7,992 bases of DNA from an uncultured bacterium (GTDB taxonomy: Bacteria > Bacillota_I > Bacilli_A > RF39 > UBA660). A program made the position numbers and the translations under genes. Numbering within the stretch: the stretch's first letter is position 1; each line of letters starts with the position of its first letter. This document shows positions 1-6,946 of this stretch, in pieces. The stretch spans positions 1 through 7,992 of the forward strand of contig CAJMOW010000055.1 of assembly GCA_905215145.1 (NCBI GenBank). The letters run 5' to 3'. The notes beneath the pieces are model-generated. The model was not told where the DNA came from, searched no databases, and worked only from the letters and a program-made list of their open reading frames with translations.

Positions 1-2
1 CA

Positions 3-1265
3 GAATTTAATATTTCTGATGACATAAGTGATATGACAAATATAGTTTGTAATAATGGTGCAACTATATCTATGAATGGTAATACATTAAAATTAAGTGA
101 TGTATTTAATGATACCACTTGTACTATGAGTAGTTTTATAAATACTACATTTGCTAAGTTAGATGATACTAAAAATTATATTTTGATGTTAAAAGATGAA
201 GAAATATCAAAAACTTTAGAAAATAAAGAAACCAAAAATGTCACAATTGACTTAAATGGAAAAAGCATTACTGCTTCAAACTTTTCTGTTATTCACAACT
301 TAGGAACTTTATCTATATTAAATAACAGTCTAAATGCTTCATCATTAAACAGTAATGTTGCTACTATTGGAGCAGAAAAAAATTCTGTTTTAAGTTTAAA
401 AAATATTAGCGTTGTAAGTGAAAATACAGATAATAAGAGTTCAATATGTAATAAAGGAAAGTTGGAAGTTAAAAACTCATATATAAAAGGTCCATATGGA
501 ATAGGCTGTAATGATGAAGCTGGGGCTGAAATTAATGTCCAAGATTCTAAGATAGTTGCAACCAAACATAATGGTGTTCAATTTAATGTTACAGAAAATA
601 TCACGGGTGGTACTATATCATCCACAAAAATATCTGGCAATGATACAGCTATAGTTTTCGCATCTGCTGGTGTTTTAAATGTTGAATCTGGAATATTTAT
701 TGGAGCAACTGGAAATTCAATTGCAAATTATAACTCTGGAACAATTAATATACACCAATCAAATAAATCGGTATATATTTCTTCCCTTGCTCAAGATTGG
801 AACCCGGCAGTATTAAATTTTTCTTCATCAGGCAAAATAAATATAAAAGGCAATAAAGCAAATAATTGTACAAATGATAGTGAAAAAACAACTAGTGGAA
901 TATGTATATATGCAGAGGGCAATAAGGATTACACAAAAAATACTTCTAATGGTGGAATACAAAATCATTACGCTGGTAGTATTAATATAGACGGAGCAAC
1001 TATTTTTGGTGGTAATCAGGGAGTCAATAATGGTCCAAATGGCACTTTGAATATAAAAAATTCAAATGTTAGTTCAGGTAGAACAGCAATATTTAATAAT
1101 AGTGGTACAATTAACATTTGCTCATCTATATTAAGTGCACCTACTTTAGATATCCATAACTATGGTGAAGGAATTATAAATTATTCAAATTTAAAAGATT
1201 TAAAAATTTATAATCAAAATGGTGGAACTATTAACAGTAATTATACTGGTTCATGTACGGAATAA
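3..1265 (+). CDS. Secreted/surface beta-helix-like protein, 5'-truncated
   Basis: The frame is open from the first bases of the window to a TAA stop, so the N-terminus lies upstream. The Met codon at 33 has no ribosome binding site and is probably internal. The visible ~420 residues are rich in Asn, Ser, Thr, Gly and Ile and repeat a loose unit of about 20-25 residues of the form N-x-G-T-hydrophobic-N-I followed by a Ser-containing turn (for example NSGTINI, GPNGTLNIKNS, YAGSINIDG). Such ladders are typical of right-handed parallel beta-helix (pectate-lyase-like or adhesin) folds. Only a few Cys occur, including a CNNG near the start and a GSC close to the C-terminus. No LPXTG motif, C-terminal membrane segment or catalytic motif is visible, so anchoring, if any, must be N-terminal. 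An extracellular location and adhesin or passenger-like role are inferred from composition; no specific family is recognised. Confidence 0.7.
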   Translation, partial: EFNISDDISDMTNIVCNNGATISMNGNTLKLSDVFNDTTCTMSSFINTTFAKLDDTKNYILMLKDEEISKTLENKETKNVTIDLNGKSITASNFSVIHNLGTLSILNNSLNASSLNSNVATIGAEKNSVLSLKNISVVSENTDNKSSICNKGKLEVKNSYIKGPYGIGCNDEAGAEINVQDSKIVATKHNGVQFNVTENITGGTISSTKISGNDTAIVFASAGVLNVESGIFIGATGNSIANYNSGTINIHQSNKSVYISSLAQDWNPAVLNFSSSGKINIKGNKANNCTNDSEKTTSGICIYAEGNKDYTKNTSNGGIQNHYAGSINIDGATIFGGNQGVNNGPNGTLNIKNSNVSSGRTAIFNNSGTINICSSILSAPTLDIHNYGEGIINYSNLKDLKIYNQNGGTINSNYTGSCTE

Positions 1266-1284
1266 TTATAAAAATATCACATTC

Positions 1285-1314
1285 TTGACGTATTATTAGT
1301 GAGTATACTAAAAT
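1285..1314 (+). promoter_or_regulatory. Possible second promoter upstream of murL
   Basis: TTGACG at 1285-1290 and TAAAAT at 1309-1314 are separated by 18 bases. The -35 box is close to consensus and the -10 box is weaker. If used, transcription would begin near 1320 and run into the hairpin at 1394-1421, giving either a ~100-nt small RNA or a long murL leader. In AT-rich intergenic DNA such matches arise easily, so this is only a candidate. Confidence 0.25.
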
Positions 1315-1393
1315 ATGGATAGAATAGTTGGTGTTTTTCTATGAAAAAATGATTTGAATTAGTTTAAATTAAATTTAATATGTGAAGCCAAAT

Positions 1394-1425
1394 AAAGAGT
1401 TGCTATTTTTAGTAATCCTTTTTTT
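1394..1425 (+). terminator. Weak intrinsic-terminator-like hairpin before murL
   Basis: GTTGCTA (1399-1405) pairs with TAGTAAT (1410-1416), including two G-T wobbles, around a TTTT loop. After one A/C mismatch the stem continues with AAAG (1394-1397) against CTTT (1418-1421). A run of seven Ts spans 1419-1425. It could end transcription from the surface-protein gene. The stem is AT-rich and the T run abuts the murL -35 region. Confidence 0.4.
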
Positions 1426-1454
1426 GTTACAAAATAAGTAAACTATTGTATAAT
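1424..1454 (+). promoter_or_regulatory. Promoter of the murL-murD-ogg unit
   Basis: A perfect TATAAT lies at 1449-1454, 16 bases before the murL start codon. The -35 could be TTGTTA (1424-1429, spacer 19) or TTACAA (1427-1432, spacer 16). An AGGTGA ribosome binding site follows at 1461-1466, four bases before the ATG. No other strong promoter is seen before 4960, so this probably drives all three genes. Confidence 0.6.
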
Positions 1455-1470
1455 ATATATAGGTGATATA

Positions 1471-2808
1471 ATGGATAAATATAATGAACTAAGAAATAAA
1501 TATGATACATTTATATATGATAGCTATGAAATAGAAGAATTAGAAAATACTATTAAAATTACATATAACTTTATTGTACCTTCACTAACTCAATATAAAC
1601 CTACATTAGAAGTAAAAAAATTTAAGATAGATTCATTTACTAAAAACTTAATATTTCATATAGGTTTAGTAGAACTAGTTAGTTATTGGAAAACAACTTG
1701 TAGTAAAAATGTTATAATAAAAGCAGGATATATAAATAAAGAACAAATAGAATTTTTTAAAAAACTATATTTTTATGGACTTGGAGAATTATTTTATACA
1801 AATGGTATAACTCCAAATTATGACGACTTTATAAATATAAAATGTGAGTTAAAAGAACAAAATATAGAAATTCCAAACTATGTTGGAAATGGTAATTTAA
1901 TTCCAATAGGTGGTGGAAAAGATTCAAATGTAACATTAGAAATAATGAAATCAGATTTTGAAGATAATTTATGTTTTATAATTAACCCAAAACAAGTAAC
2001 ATTAAGTTGTGCACAAACAGCTGGATATTCAAATGAAAAAATTGTAACAGTAAAAAGAACAATAGATAAAAATTTAATAGAACTAAATAAACAAGGCTTT
2101 ATAAATGGACATACACCATTTTCAGCTCTAGTTGCTTTTCTTTCATATTTTAATGCATATATAACTGGTAAAAAATATATATTACTTTCAAATGAATCAA
2201 GCGCTAATGAATCAAATGTGGATGGAACAAAAATAAACCATCAATACTCCAAAACATATGAATTTGAATGTGATTTTAATGAATATACAAAAAAATATTT
2301 TAAAATTGATATTAAATACTTTAGTTTACTTAGACCATTAAGTGAATATCAAATAGCTATGTTATTTTCTAATTATGAAAAATATCATGAAATATTTAAA
2401 AGTTGTAATGTTGGAAGCAAAAAAGAACCTTGGCATTGGTGTTGTTCTTGTCCAAAATGTTTATTTGTTTATATAATATTAAGCCCATTCTTATATAAAG
2501 AAAAATTAATTGAAATTTTTGGAGAAGATTTATTTGAAAAAGAAGATTTGCTAGATATTTTTATTGAACTTACAGGTTATGGAAAAACAAAACCATTTGA
2601 ATGTGTTGGAACATATGAAGAAGTAAGGTACGCAATAACTAAAACAATAAGTAAATTAGATAAGCAACCATATTTACTTAAATATTATAAAGAACATTTT
2701 GAATTAGAAAATTTAAATAAAAATTTAGAAAATAAATACAATCTAGAAAATAATTTAAATCCTTATTTTGAAAACTTATTAAAAAGTGAATTAAAAAAAT
2801 GGAGGTAA
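1471..2808 (+). CDS. murL: MurL, UDP-MurNAc-L-Ala-L-Glu epimerase
   Basis: The 445-residue product carries the hallmarks of MurL. These are a PP-loop-like IPIGGGKDS (residues 144-152), NGHTPFSAL (212-220), SNESSANES (240-248), NHQYSK (256-261), RPLSEYQIAMLFS (288-300), FKSCN (309-313) and a Cys-rich stretch with WHWCCSCPKCLFVY (321-334). In the family studied in Xanthomonas, MurL uses ATP to convert the terminal L-Glu of UDP-MurNAc-L-Ala-L-Glu to D-Glu in the cytoplasm, replacing the need for free D-Glu from MurI. The ATG is fixed by AGGTGA at 1461-1466. A MurD-type ligase begins four bases after the stop, with its ribosome binding site overlapping the murL 3' end, matching the expected partner. 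The length is normal and no key motif looks broken. Activity in this organism is inferred from motifs and context. Confidence 0.9.
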   Translation: MDKYNELRNKYDTFIYDSYEIEELENTIKITYNFIVPSLTQYKPTLEVKKFKIDSFTKNLIFHIGLVELVSYWKTTCSKNVIIKAGYINKEQIEFFKKLYFYGLGELFYTNGITPNYDDFINIKCELKEQNIEIPNYVGNGNLIPIGGGKDSNVTLEIMKSDFEDNLCFIINPKQVTLSCAQTAGYSNEKIVTVKRTIDKNLIELNKQGFINGHTPFSALVAFLSYFNAYITGKKYILLSNESSANESNVDGTKINHQYSKTYEFECDFNEYTKKYFKIDIKYFSLLRPLSEYQIAMLFSNYEKYHEIFKSCNVGSKKEPWHWCCSCPKCLFVYIILSPFLYKEKLIEIFGEDLFEKEDLLDIFIELTGYGKTKPFECVGTYEEVRYAITKTISKLDKQPYLLKYYKEHFELENLNKNLENKYNLENNLNPYFENLLKSELKKWR

Positions 2809-2812
2809 GAAA

Positions 2813-4140
2813 ATGTATAATAAAATATTAGAACATTTAAAAAATAAATTGCTATTGTAGGTTTTGGTAGAGAAGGAAAATCCACATATAAATTTATTAG
2901 AAAATATTTAAATAATCAAGAATTAGAAATACTTGATGGAAATGAAAAATTACTTGAATTAAATGAAGAATTAAAAAATGATAAAAACTTAAAAATTATT
3001 ACTGGAAAAAATTATTTAGATAATCTAGAAAAATATGATTTAATAATTAAATCACCAGGCGTTAAATTTAAAGATTTAGATATATCAAAATTTGAAGATA
3101 AAATAACATCACAATTAGGTTTAACACTTGATTTTTATAAACAAAATGTTATAGGAATTACAGGTACAAAAGGTAAAAGTACAACAACAAGTTTAATTTT
3201 TAAGGTATTAAAAGATCAAGGATATGATGCTTATTTACTTGGAAATATAGGAATACCTATATTTGATTATATAGAAAAATTTAATGAAAATAGTAAACTT
3301 GTAATAGAAATGGCCGCTCTTCAATTAGAGTATGTTAAAACTTCACCACATATTGGAATAATACTTAATTTGTTTGAAGAACATTTGGACTTTTTTAAAT
3401 CAAAAGAACACTATTTTTTAGCTAAACTAAATATGTTTAAATACCAAGATAATAGTGATTATGGACTATATACTTCATCAAATGAAACATTAGATAAATA
3501 TGTTCAAAATGGAAATTATATAACTAATTTAATTGATATAAACAAAGAATTTAAAATAGAAAATAACTATGTAATCTATGATAATAAGAAAATATATGAT
3601 TCAAATAGTGAAAGATTATTACTTGGAAAACATAATTTAACAAATATTATGTTTGTATTAAGATTAAGTGAATTACTTAAATTAGATTTACAAAAAACGA
3701 TTAATACTATAAATCAATTTAAACCACTAGAACATAGAATGGAATATGTGGCAACAATTAATGGTGTTAAATACTATAATGATGCAATAGCTACTATACC
3801 AGAAGCTACAATAAATTGTGTTGAAGCATTAAAAGATGTTGATACAATTATATTCGGAGGAATGGATAGAGGTATAGATTATAATGATTTAATAGATTTC
3901 TTTAATAAGAGCAAAATCAAAAACTTTATTTGTATGCCAGATACAGGATATAAAATAGGAAAAGAAATAAAATCAAAAAATGTTTATATGGTTGAAACAT
4001 TAGAAGATGCAGTAAAAAAAGCAAAAGAAGTTACAAAAAATATTTGTGTAATGTCACCAGCAGCTTCTAGTTATAATGCTTTTAAAAACTTTGAAGAGAA
4101 AGGTAGAATATACAAGGAATTAGTAAATGATAAAAATTAA
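2813..4140 (+). CDS. murD: MurD2-type UDP-MurNAc-L-Ala--glutamate ligase, frameshifted near start
   Basis: This Mur ligase joins glutamate to UDP-MurNAc-L-Ala with ATP. The start is ATG 2813, seven bases after GGAGG (2801-2805). That frame reads 15 codons (MYNKILEHLKNKLLL) to TAG at 2858-2860. The Mur sequence lies in another frame from 2848 (IAIVGFGREGKST). Adding one A to the AAA at 2846-2848 joins them as LKNKIAIVGFG and gives 442 residues, the usual MurD length. In that numbering: Rossmann-like N-terminus 13-25, P-loop GTKGKST 118-124, EMAALQLE 166-173, LNLFEEHLD 185-193, carbamylated-Lys candidate in YFLAK (K205), HNLTN 274-278, LEHRME 306-311, NDAIATIPEAT 323-333, GGMDRG 349-354, SPAASS 415-420 and FEEKGR 427-432. 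Family knowledge links the SPHI..LN...EHLD and IATIPEAT wording to MurD2, the L-Glu-using partner of MurL. The next gene overlaps the 3' end by 14 bases. Confidence 0.85.
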
Positions 4141-4960
4141 AGTAAATAATTTTAATTTAAAAGATACAGTAACATGTGGACAAATATTTAGATTTATAGA
4201 AGAAAATGATTCATTTATAATAATTTTAAAAGATAGAGTAGTAAAACTTAAACAAGAAAATGATAATTTATATGTAACATCAAATAATGAAGAAAATTTA
4301 GAAAACGTTATAAAATATTATTTAGATTTAAATAGAGATTACGAAAAAATAAATAACAAAATAATATTAAATAATCCAGATCTAAAAAGCTCAATAGAAA
4401 AATCAAATGGCTTAAAGATGATACAACAAGATAAATTTGAAACAATTATTTCATATATAATTTCTGCTAATAATAGAGTACCTATGATATCTAAAGTAGT
4501 AAACAATATATCAGAAAAGTACGGTAAAGAAGTTATGTTTGAAAATAAAAGGTATTATTTATTTCCAACTCCACAAGAAATGAGAGATTGTACTAAAGAA
4601 GAATTAAGAAACCTAAAAACTGGATTTAGGGATGAATATATATACGAAATTGTAAATAAAATTAATAATAAAACATTTGATTTACAAAATATAGACACTA
4701 TGAATACTAATGATGCTTTAGCATATTTAATGAATAATAAAGGAATAGGAGAAAAAGTTGCTTCTTGTATACTTTTGTTTGGGTATGCTAGATTTGATGT
4801 TTTTCCAATCGATACATGGATAAAAAAATATATGTTAGAAAATCATAATATTAAAACTATAAAAGAAATTAAAAAATATTCAATAGATCATTATGGTGAA
4901 AATTGTGGTTTAGCGCTTCAATATATGTTTAATGCAAAAAGAAATAAAAATGAAAGTTAA
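4127..4960 (+). CDS. ogg: 8-oxoguanine DNA glycosylase / AP lyase (OGG family)
   Basis: The 277-residue product matches the clostridial-type OGG1 family, which removes 8-oxoguanine opposite C and nicks the abasic site. The N-terminal domain has the FNLKDTVTCGQIFRF signature (9-23). The helix-hairpin-helix/GPD domain contains IISYIISANNRVPMI (107-121) and NNKGIGEKVASCIL (203-216), ending the active site with VFPIDTW (225-231). By alignment with human OGG1, K210 is the Schiff-base nucleophile and D229 the catalytic acid. No Cys-rich iron-sulfur cluster loop follows, as expected for OGG rather than MutY/Nth. The ATG lies eight bases after AAGGA (4114-4118), inside the end of murD, so translation is probably coupled. 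Its stop overlaps that of convergent tmcAL. Function is secure by motifs; the link to cell-wall genes is probably only operonic. Confidence 0.88.
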   Translation: MIKIKVNNFNLKDTVTCGQIFRFIEENDSFIIILKDRVVKLKQENDNLYVTSNNEENLENVIKYYLDLNRDYEKINNKIILNNPDLKSSIEKSNGLKMIQQDKFETIISYIISANNRVPMISKVVNNISEKYGKEVMFENKRYYLFPTPQEMRDCTKEELRNLKTGFRDEYIYEIVNKINNKTFDLQNIDTMNTNDALAYLMNNKGIGEKVASCILLFGYARFDVFPIDTWIKKYMLENHNIKTIKEIKKYSIDHYGENCGLALQYMFNAKRNKNES

Positions 4961-4972
4961 TCTTTCATTTTT
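4946..4972. terminator. Bidirectional hairpin between ogg and tmcAL
   Basis: AAAAATGAAAG (4946-4956) pairs perfectly over 11 bases with CTTTCATTTTT (4962-4972) around a TTAAT loop. The A and T runs at the stem base give a U tract on either strand, so it can end both convergent transcripts. Both stop codons (4957-4959 minus, 4958-4960 plus) sit in the loop. Confidence 0.65.
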
Positions 4973-6111
4973 GGTTTATTTTTAAATTCAGATTCAATTA
5001 TCTTTATTTTGTTTTCTTCATCAAAAATTGATGCATATACACATGTAGTTCTAAATTCAATAGATAACATTTCATTTTTAATAGAAGAAAAATTAGTAAT
5101 AATAGGAACATTAGTTTCTTTTTTTATTTTATTTAAATAATTTTTACCTATTTTATTAAATCCAAGTATTCTTATATATTCAATATTTCTATGTTTCTTT
5201 GCTTCGTTTTTAGTAAAATCACATAAGATATGGATAAACATTCTATTTAATTTATTATATGTATATCTTTTTGTTTTAATATTTTCTATAAGTTCATTTA
5301 AATTTTTAGAACTTACAATATATTTTTTTATTCTGTTTTCTATTCCTTCATCTACTGTTTGATATATGCTTAAATCCTTAGAAGTTAAAATTTTATATTT
5401 TAATAATTCAAAGTAATCTTCTGTAAAAACTGTGCTTTTTTTCAAATGTTTTAAACAATTATTTGGAACATATTTTTTAATGTTTTTTTTATTTCTTAAA
5501 GCATTTCTAATACTACTTGCACTTACAATGTTACCTTTTAATTCGTTTGAATGGAAATCATTAGTTCTTTTTATACATATGGGTTCAATGTTACTTTTTT
5601 GTTTTAAAATTTCTTTAATATAAGATAATCCAAGTAAATCATTTGGAGAATCTATTTTATAGTTATTAAAATGAGTTAGTGCTTTTGACATTGCAGTGGG
5701 GTAGTTTATTCCTTCATCGATGTATTTTTTTACTAATTTATCATATTCTTTATTATATATTTGTGTATGAGCAAGCTCAGTTAAAATATTAATATCATTA
5801 CATTCACTACCAAATACTATTTTATCTACTTTTAATATATTAAGTATTTCAATAGAACCTTTACTAAAAATATCTGCTGATTGAGTAGAAAATATGAATG
5901 GAAGTTCAACAACTAAATCGATTTTGTTTTCAAGTGCGATATCTGTTTTATCCCATTTATTTAAAATACTGACATCACCACGTTGTGTAAAGTTACCACT
6001 CATAACAAGTATTATTGTATAATCAGGATACATTTCTTTAATTTTTTTTATGTGATATAAATGCCCATTATGAAAAGGATTATATTCACATATTATTCCA
6101 ATACTTTTCAT
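4957..6111 (-). CDS. tmcAL: tRNA(Met) cytidine acetate ligase TmcAL
   Basis: The product (384 residues; Bacillus YlbM family) uses acetate and ATP to form N4-acetylcytidine at the wobble base of elongator tRNA-Met. The N-terminal nucleotidyltransferase domain is clear: GIICEYNPFHNGH with the HxGH ATP-binding motif (H14-H17), VMSGNFTQRGD (36-46), VVELPFIFSTQSAD (67-80), KIVFGSE (97-103), KRTNDFHS (181-188) and VSASSIRNAL (196-205). The helical, Lys-rich C-terminal half is tRNA-binding in the family. I chose ATG 6111 because AAGGTG lies six bases upstream (6123-6118) and homologues begin at this MKSIGIICEYNPF. An in-frame Met at 6138 would place that ribosome binding site inside the gene. The gene is divergent from yceD-rpmF, a neighbourhood also known from Bacillus (ylbM-ylbN-rpmF). 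It ends convergently on ogg. Confidence 0.93.
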   Translation of the reverse strand: MKSIGIICEYNPFHNGHLYHIKKIKEMYPDYTIILVMSGNFTQRGDVSILNKWDKTDIALENKIDLVVELPFIFSTQSADIFSKGSIEILNILKVDKIVFGSECNDINILTELAHTQIYNKEYDKLVKKYIDEGINYPTAMSKALTHFNNYKIDSPNDLLGLSYIKEILKQKSNIEPICIKRTNDFHSNELKGNIVSASSIRNALRNKKNIKKYVPNNCLKHLKKSTVFTEDYFELLKYKILTSKDLSIYQTVDEGIENRIKKYIVSSKNLNELIENIKTKRYTYNKLNRMFIHILCDFTKNEAKKHRNIEYIRILGFNKIGKNYLNKIKKETNVPIITNFSSIKNEMLSIEFRTTCVYASIFDEENKIKIIESEFKNKPKMKD

Positions 6112-6128
6112 TCGTTTCACCTTTTTAT

Positions 6129-6157
6129 ATAATAGCACAAAATTAGTTGAAAAAAAA
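6129..6157 (-). promoter_or_regulatory. Weak promoter candidate for tmcAL
   Basis: On the minus strand TATTAT (6134-6129) stands a few bases before the tmcAL ribosome binding site. No good -35 is seen; only a T-rich stretch occupies the right place 17 bases upstream. It would overlap the -35 box of the divergent yceD promoter, so the two could interfere. Confidence 0.35.
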
Positions 6158-6175
6158 CTAAATATTATGTATAAT
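6147..6175 (+). promoter_or_regulatory. Promoter of yceD-rpmF
   Basis: TTGAAA (6147-6152) and a perfect TATAAT (6170-6175) are separated by the ideal 17 bases. The yceD ribosome binding site begins 13 bases after the -10 box, leaving a very short leader with no room for a regulatory structure. Confidence 0.75.
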
Positions 6176-6198
6176 TAAATAGTTGGCAGGTGATAAAT

Positions 6199-6678
6199 AT
6201 GTTAATTGATCTAGTAAGATTAAAAAATGATATAGATGAATATATTAATATAGATTTTAAATATTCATTTGGTGAAGAATTTTTAAAACAAACAGATTTA
6301 ATTAAATTAGATGATGTTAGTATTAAAGGTGAAATAACAAAAAATAGTTTAGATGATATAGAACTTCATTTAAAAATAGATGGTGTTATGGTATTACCTT
6401 GTGCGATAACATTAAAACCTGTTAATTATCCATTTTCAATAGAATTTGATAAATCTCTTGAAGAAATATGTGAAGAAACAACAGAAAATTTAAAAAAAGA
6501 TGAAAATACACTTGATATTTTGCCGATAATATGGGAAAATATATTAATGGAAATTCCAATGAAAGTTGTTTCAAAAGATGCCAATACCTCAAATCTTAAA
6601 GGTGATGGCTGGGAGTTTGTTACAAATGAAAGAAAAAAAACAAATCCTGAATTAGAAAAACTTAAAGATTTGTTATAA
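6199..6678 (+). CDS. yceD: YceD/DUF177 family protein (large-subunit rRNA accumulation protein)
   Basis: The 159-residue product belongs to the DUF177/YceD family, cytoplasmic proteins coupled to ribosomal protein L32 and implicated in 23S rRNA accumulation. Visible marks are the beta-strand region with MVLPCAITLKPVNYPFSIEF (64-83, Cys at 68), the central LDILPIIWENILMEIPMK segment, and the terminal NPELEKLKDLL that matches the family's usual end. An in-frame GTG at 6190 lies inside the AGGTGA ribosome binding site (6188-6193). That site is five bases from ATG 6199, so ATG 6199 is the better start. rpmF follows after 15 bases on the same transcript, the classic arrangement across bacteria. 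The biochemical role of the family remains poorly defined. Confidence 0.9.
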   Translation: MLIDLVRLKNDIDEYINIDFKYSFGEEFLKQTDLIKLDDVSIKGEITKNSLDDIELHLKIDGVMVLPCAITLKPVNYPFSIEFDKSLEEICEETTENLKKDENTLDILPIIWENILMEIPMKVVSKDANTSNLKGDGWEFVTNERKKTNPELEKLKDLL

Positions 6679-6693
6679 GAAAGAGGTGTTAGA

Positions 6694-6882
6694 ATGGCTG
6701 TACCATTTAGAAGAGTTAGTAAAACTAGAGGTAGAATGAGAAGAACTCATTATAAAATTAGTGAAAATTCTACTGTAAAATGCCCTAAATGTGGTGAAGA
6801 AATTAGACCACATAGAGTATGCGCTAATTGTGGAACATACAAAGGTAAAGAAGTAATTAAAAAAACAGAAGAAACTAAATAA
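6694..6882 (+). CDS. rpmF: 50S ribosomal protein L32
   Basis: The 62-residue protein has the typical L32 start [19 protein letters not shown] and a four-Cys zinc ribbon with CPKCG and CANCG pairs around PHRVC. It binds 23S rRNA in the large ribosomal subunit. GAGGTG (6683-6688) lies five bases before the ATG. This is the zinc-binding (C+) form; the Cys-free paralogue used in zinc starvation by some bacteria is not in this window. The stop codon is part of the following hairpin. Confidence 0.97.
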   Translation: MAVPFRRVSKTRGRMRRTHYKISENSTVKCPKCGEEIRPHRVCANCGTYKGKEVIKKTEETK

Positions 6883-6903
6883 GTAATAAATACTTATTTT
6901 TTT
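6877..6903 (+). terminator. Terminator-like hairpin after rpmF
   Basis: AAATAAGTA (6877-6885) pairs over nine bases with TACTTATTT (6891-6899) around an ATAAA loop and runs into Ts to 6903. The left arm contains the rpmF stop codon. The stem has only one G-C pair, so it is weak by itself. Confidence 0.5.
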
Positions 6904-6905
6904 GT

Positions 6906-6938
6906 AAAAAAATAAAGTGATTAATTTCACTTTATTTT
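6906..6938. terminator. Bidirectional terminator between rpmF and the zinc-ribbon gene
   Basis: AAAATAAAGTGA (6909-6920) pairs perfectly over 12 bases with TCACTTTATTTT (6927-6938) around TTAATT. On the minus strand it is followed by a seven-U tract (6912-6906), making it a convincing end for the 6947-7318 gene. On the plus strand it backs up the rpmF hairpin. Confidence 0.7.
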
Positions 6939-6946
6939 AGTATTCT

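Noticed and set aside
293..565. Minus-strand 90-codon open frame within the surface-protein gene
   Set aside because: It is antisense to a clear coding frame, has no ribosome binding site or recognisable motifs, and is a by-product of the low-stop composition.
2837..2848. Programmed slippage on the A6 run as explanation of the murD frameshift
   Set aside because: Adding a base inside the A6 run (2839-2844) puts the in-frame TAA at 2845-2847 into the reading frame. A -1 ribosomal shift at AAT AAA would also require poor re-pairing, and no downstream stimulatory hairpin was seen.
5432..5623. Plus-strand open frame inside tmcAL with a hydrophobic product
   Set aside because: It is the complement of the Lys-rich tmcAL coding sequence, which yields Phe/Leu-rich shadows in this AT-rich DNA.
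6673..6930. Minus-strand open frame covering rpmF
   Set aside because: It lies antisense to an unmistakable L32 gene and runs through the terminator hairpins.
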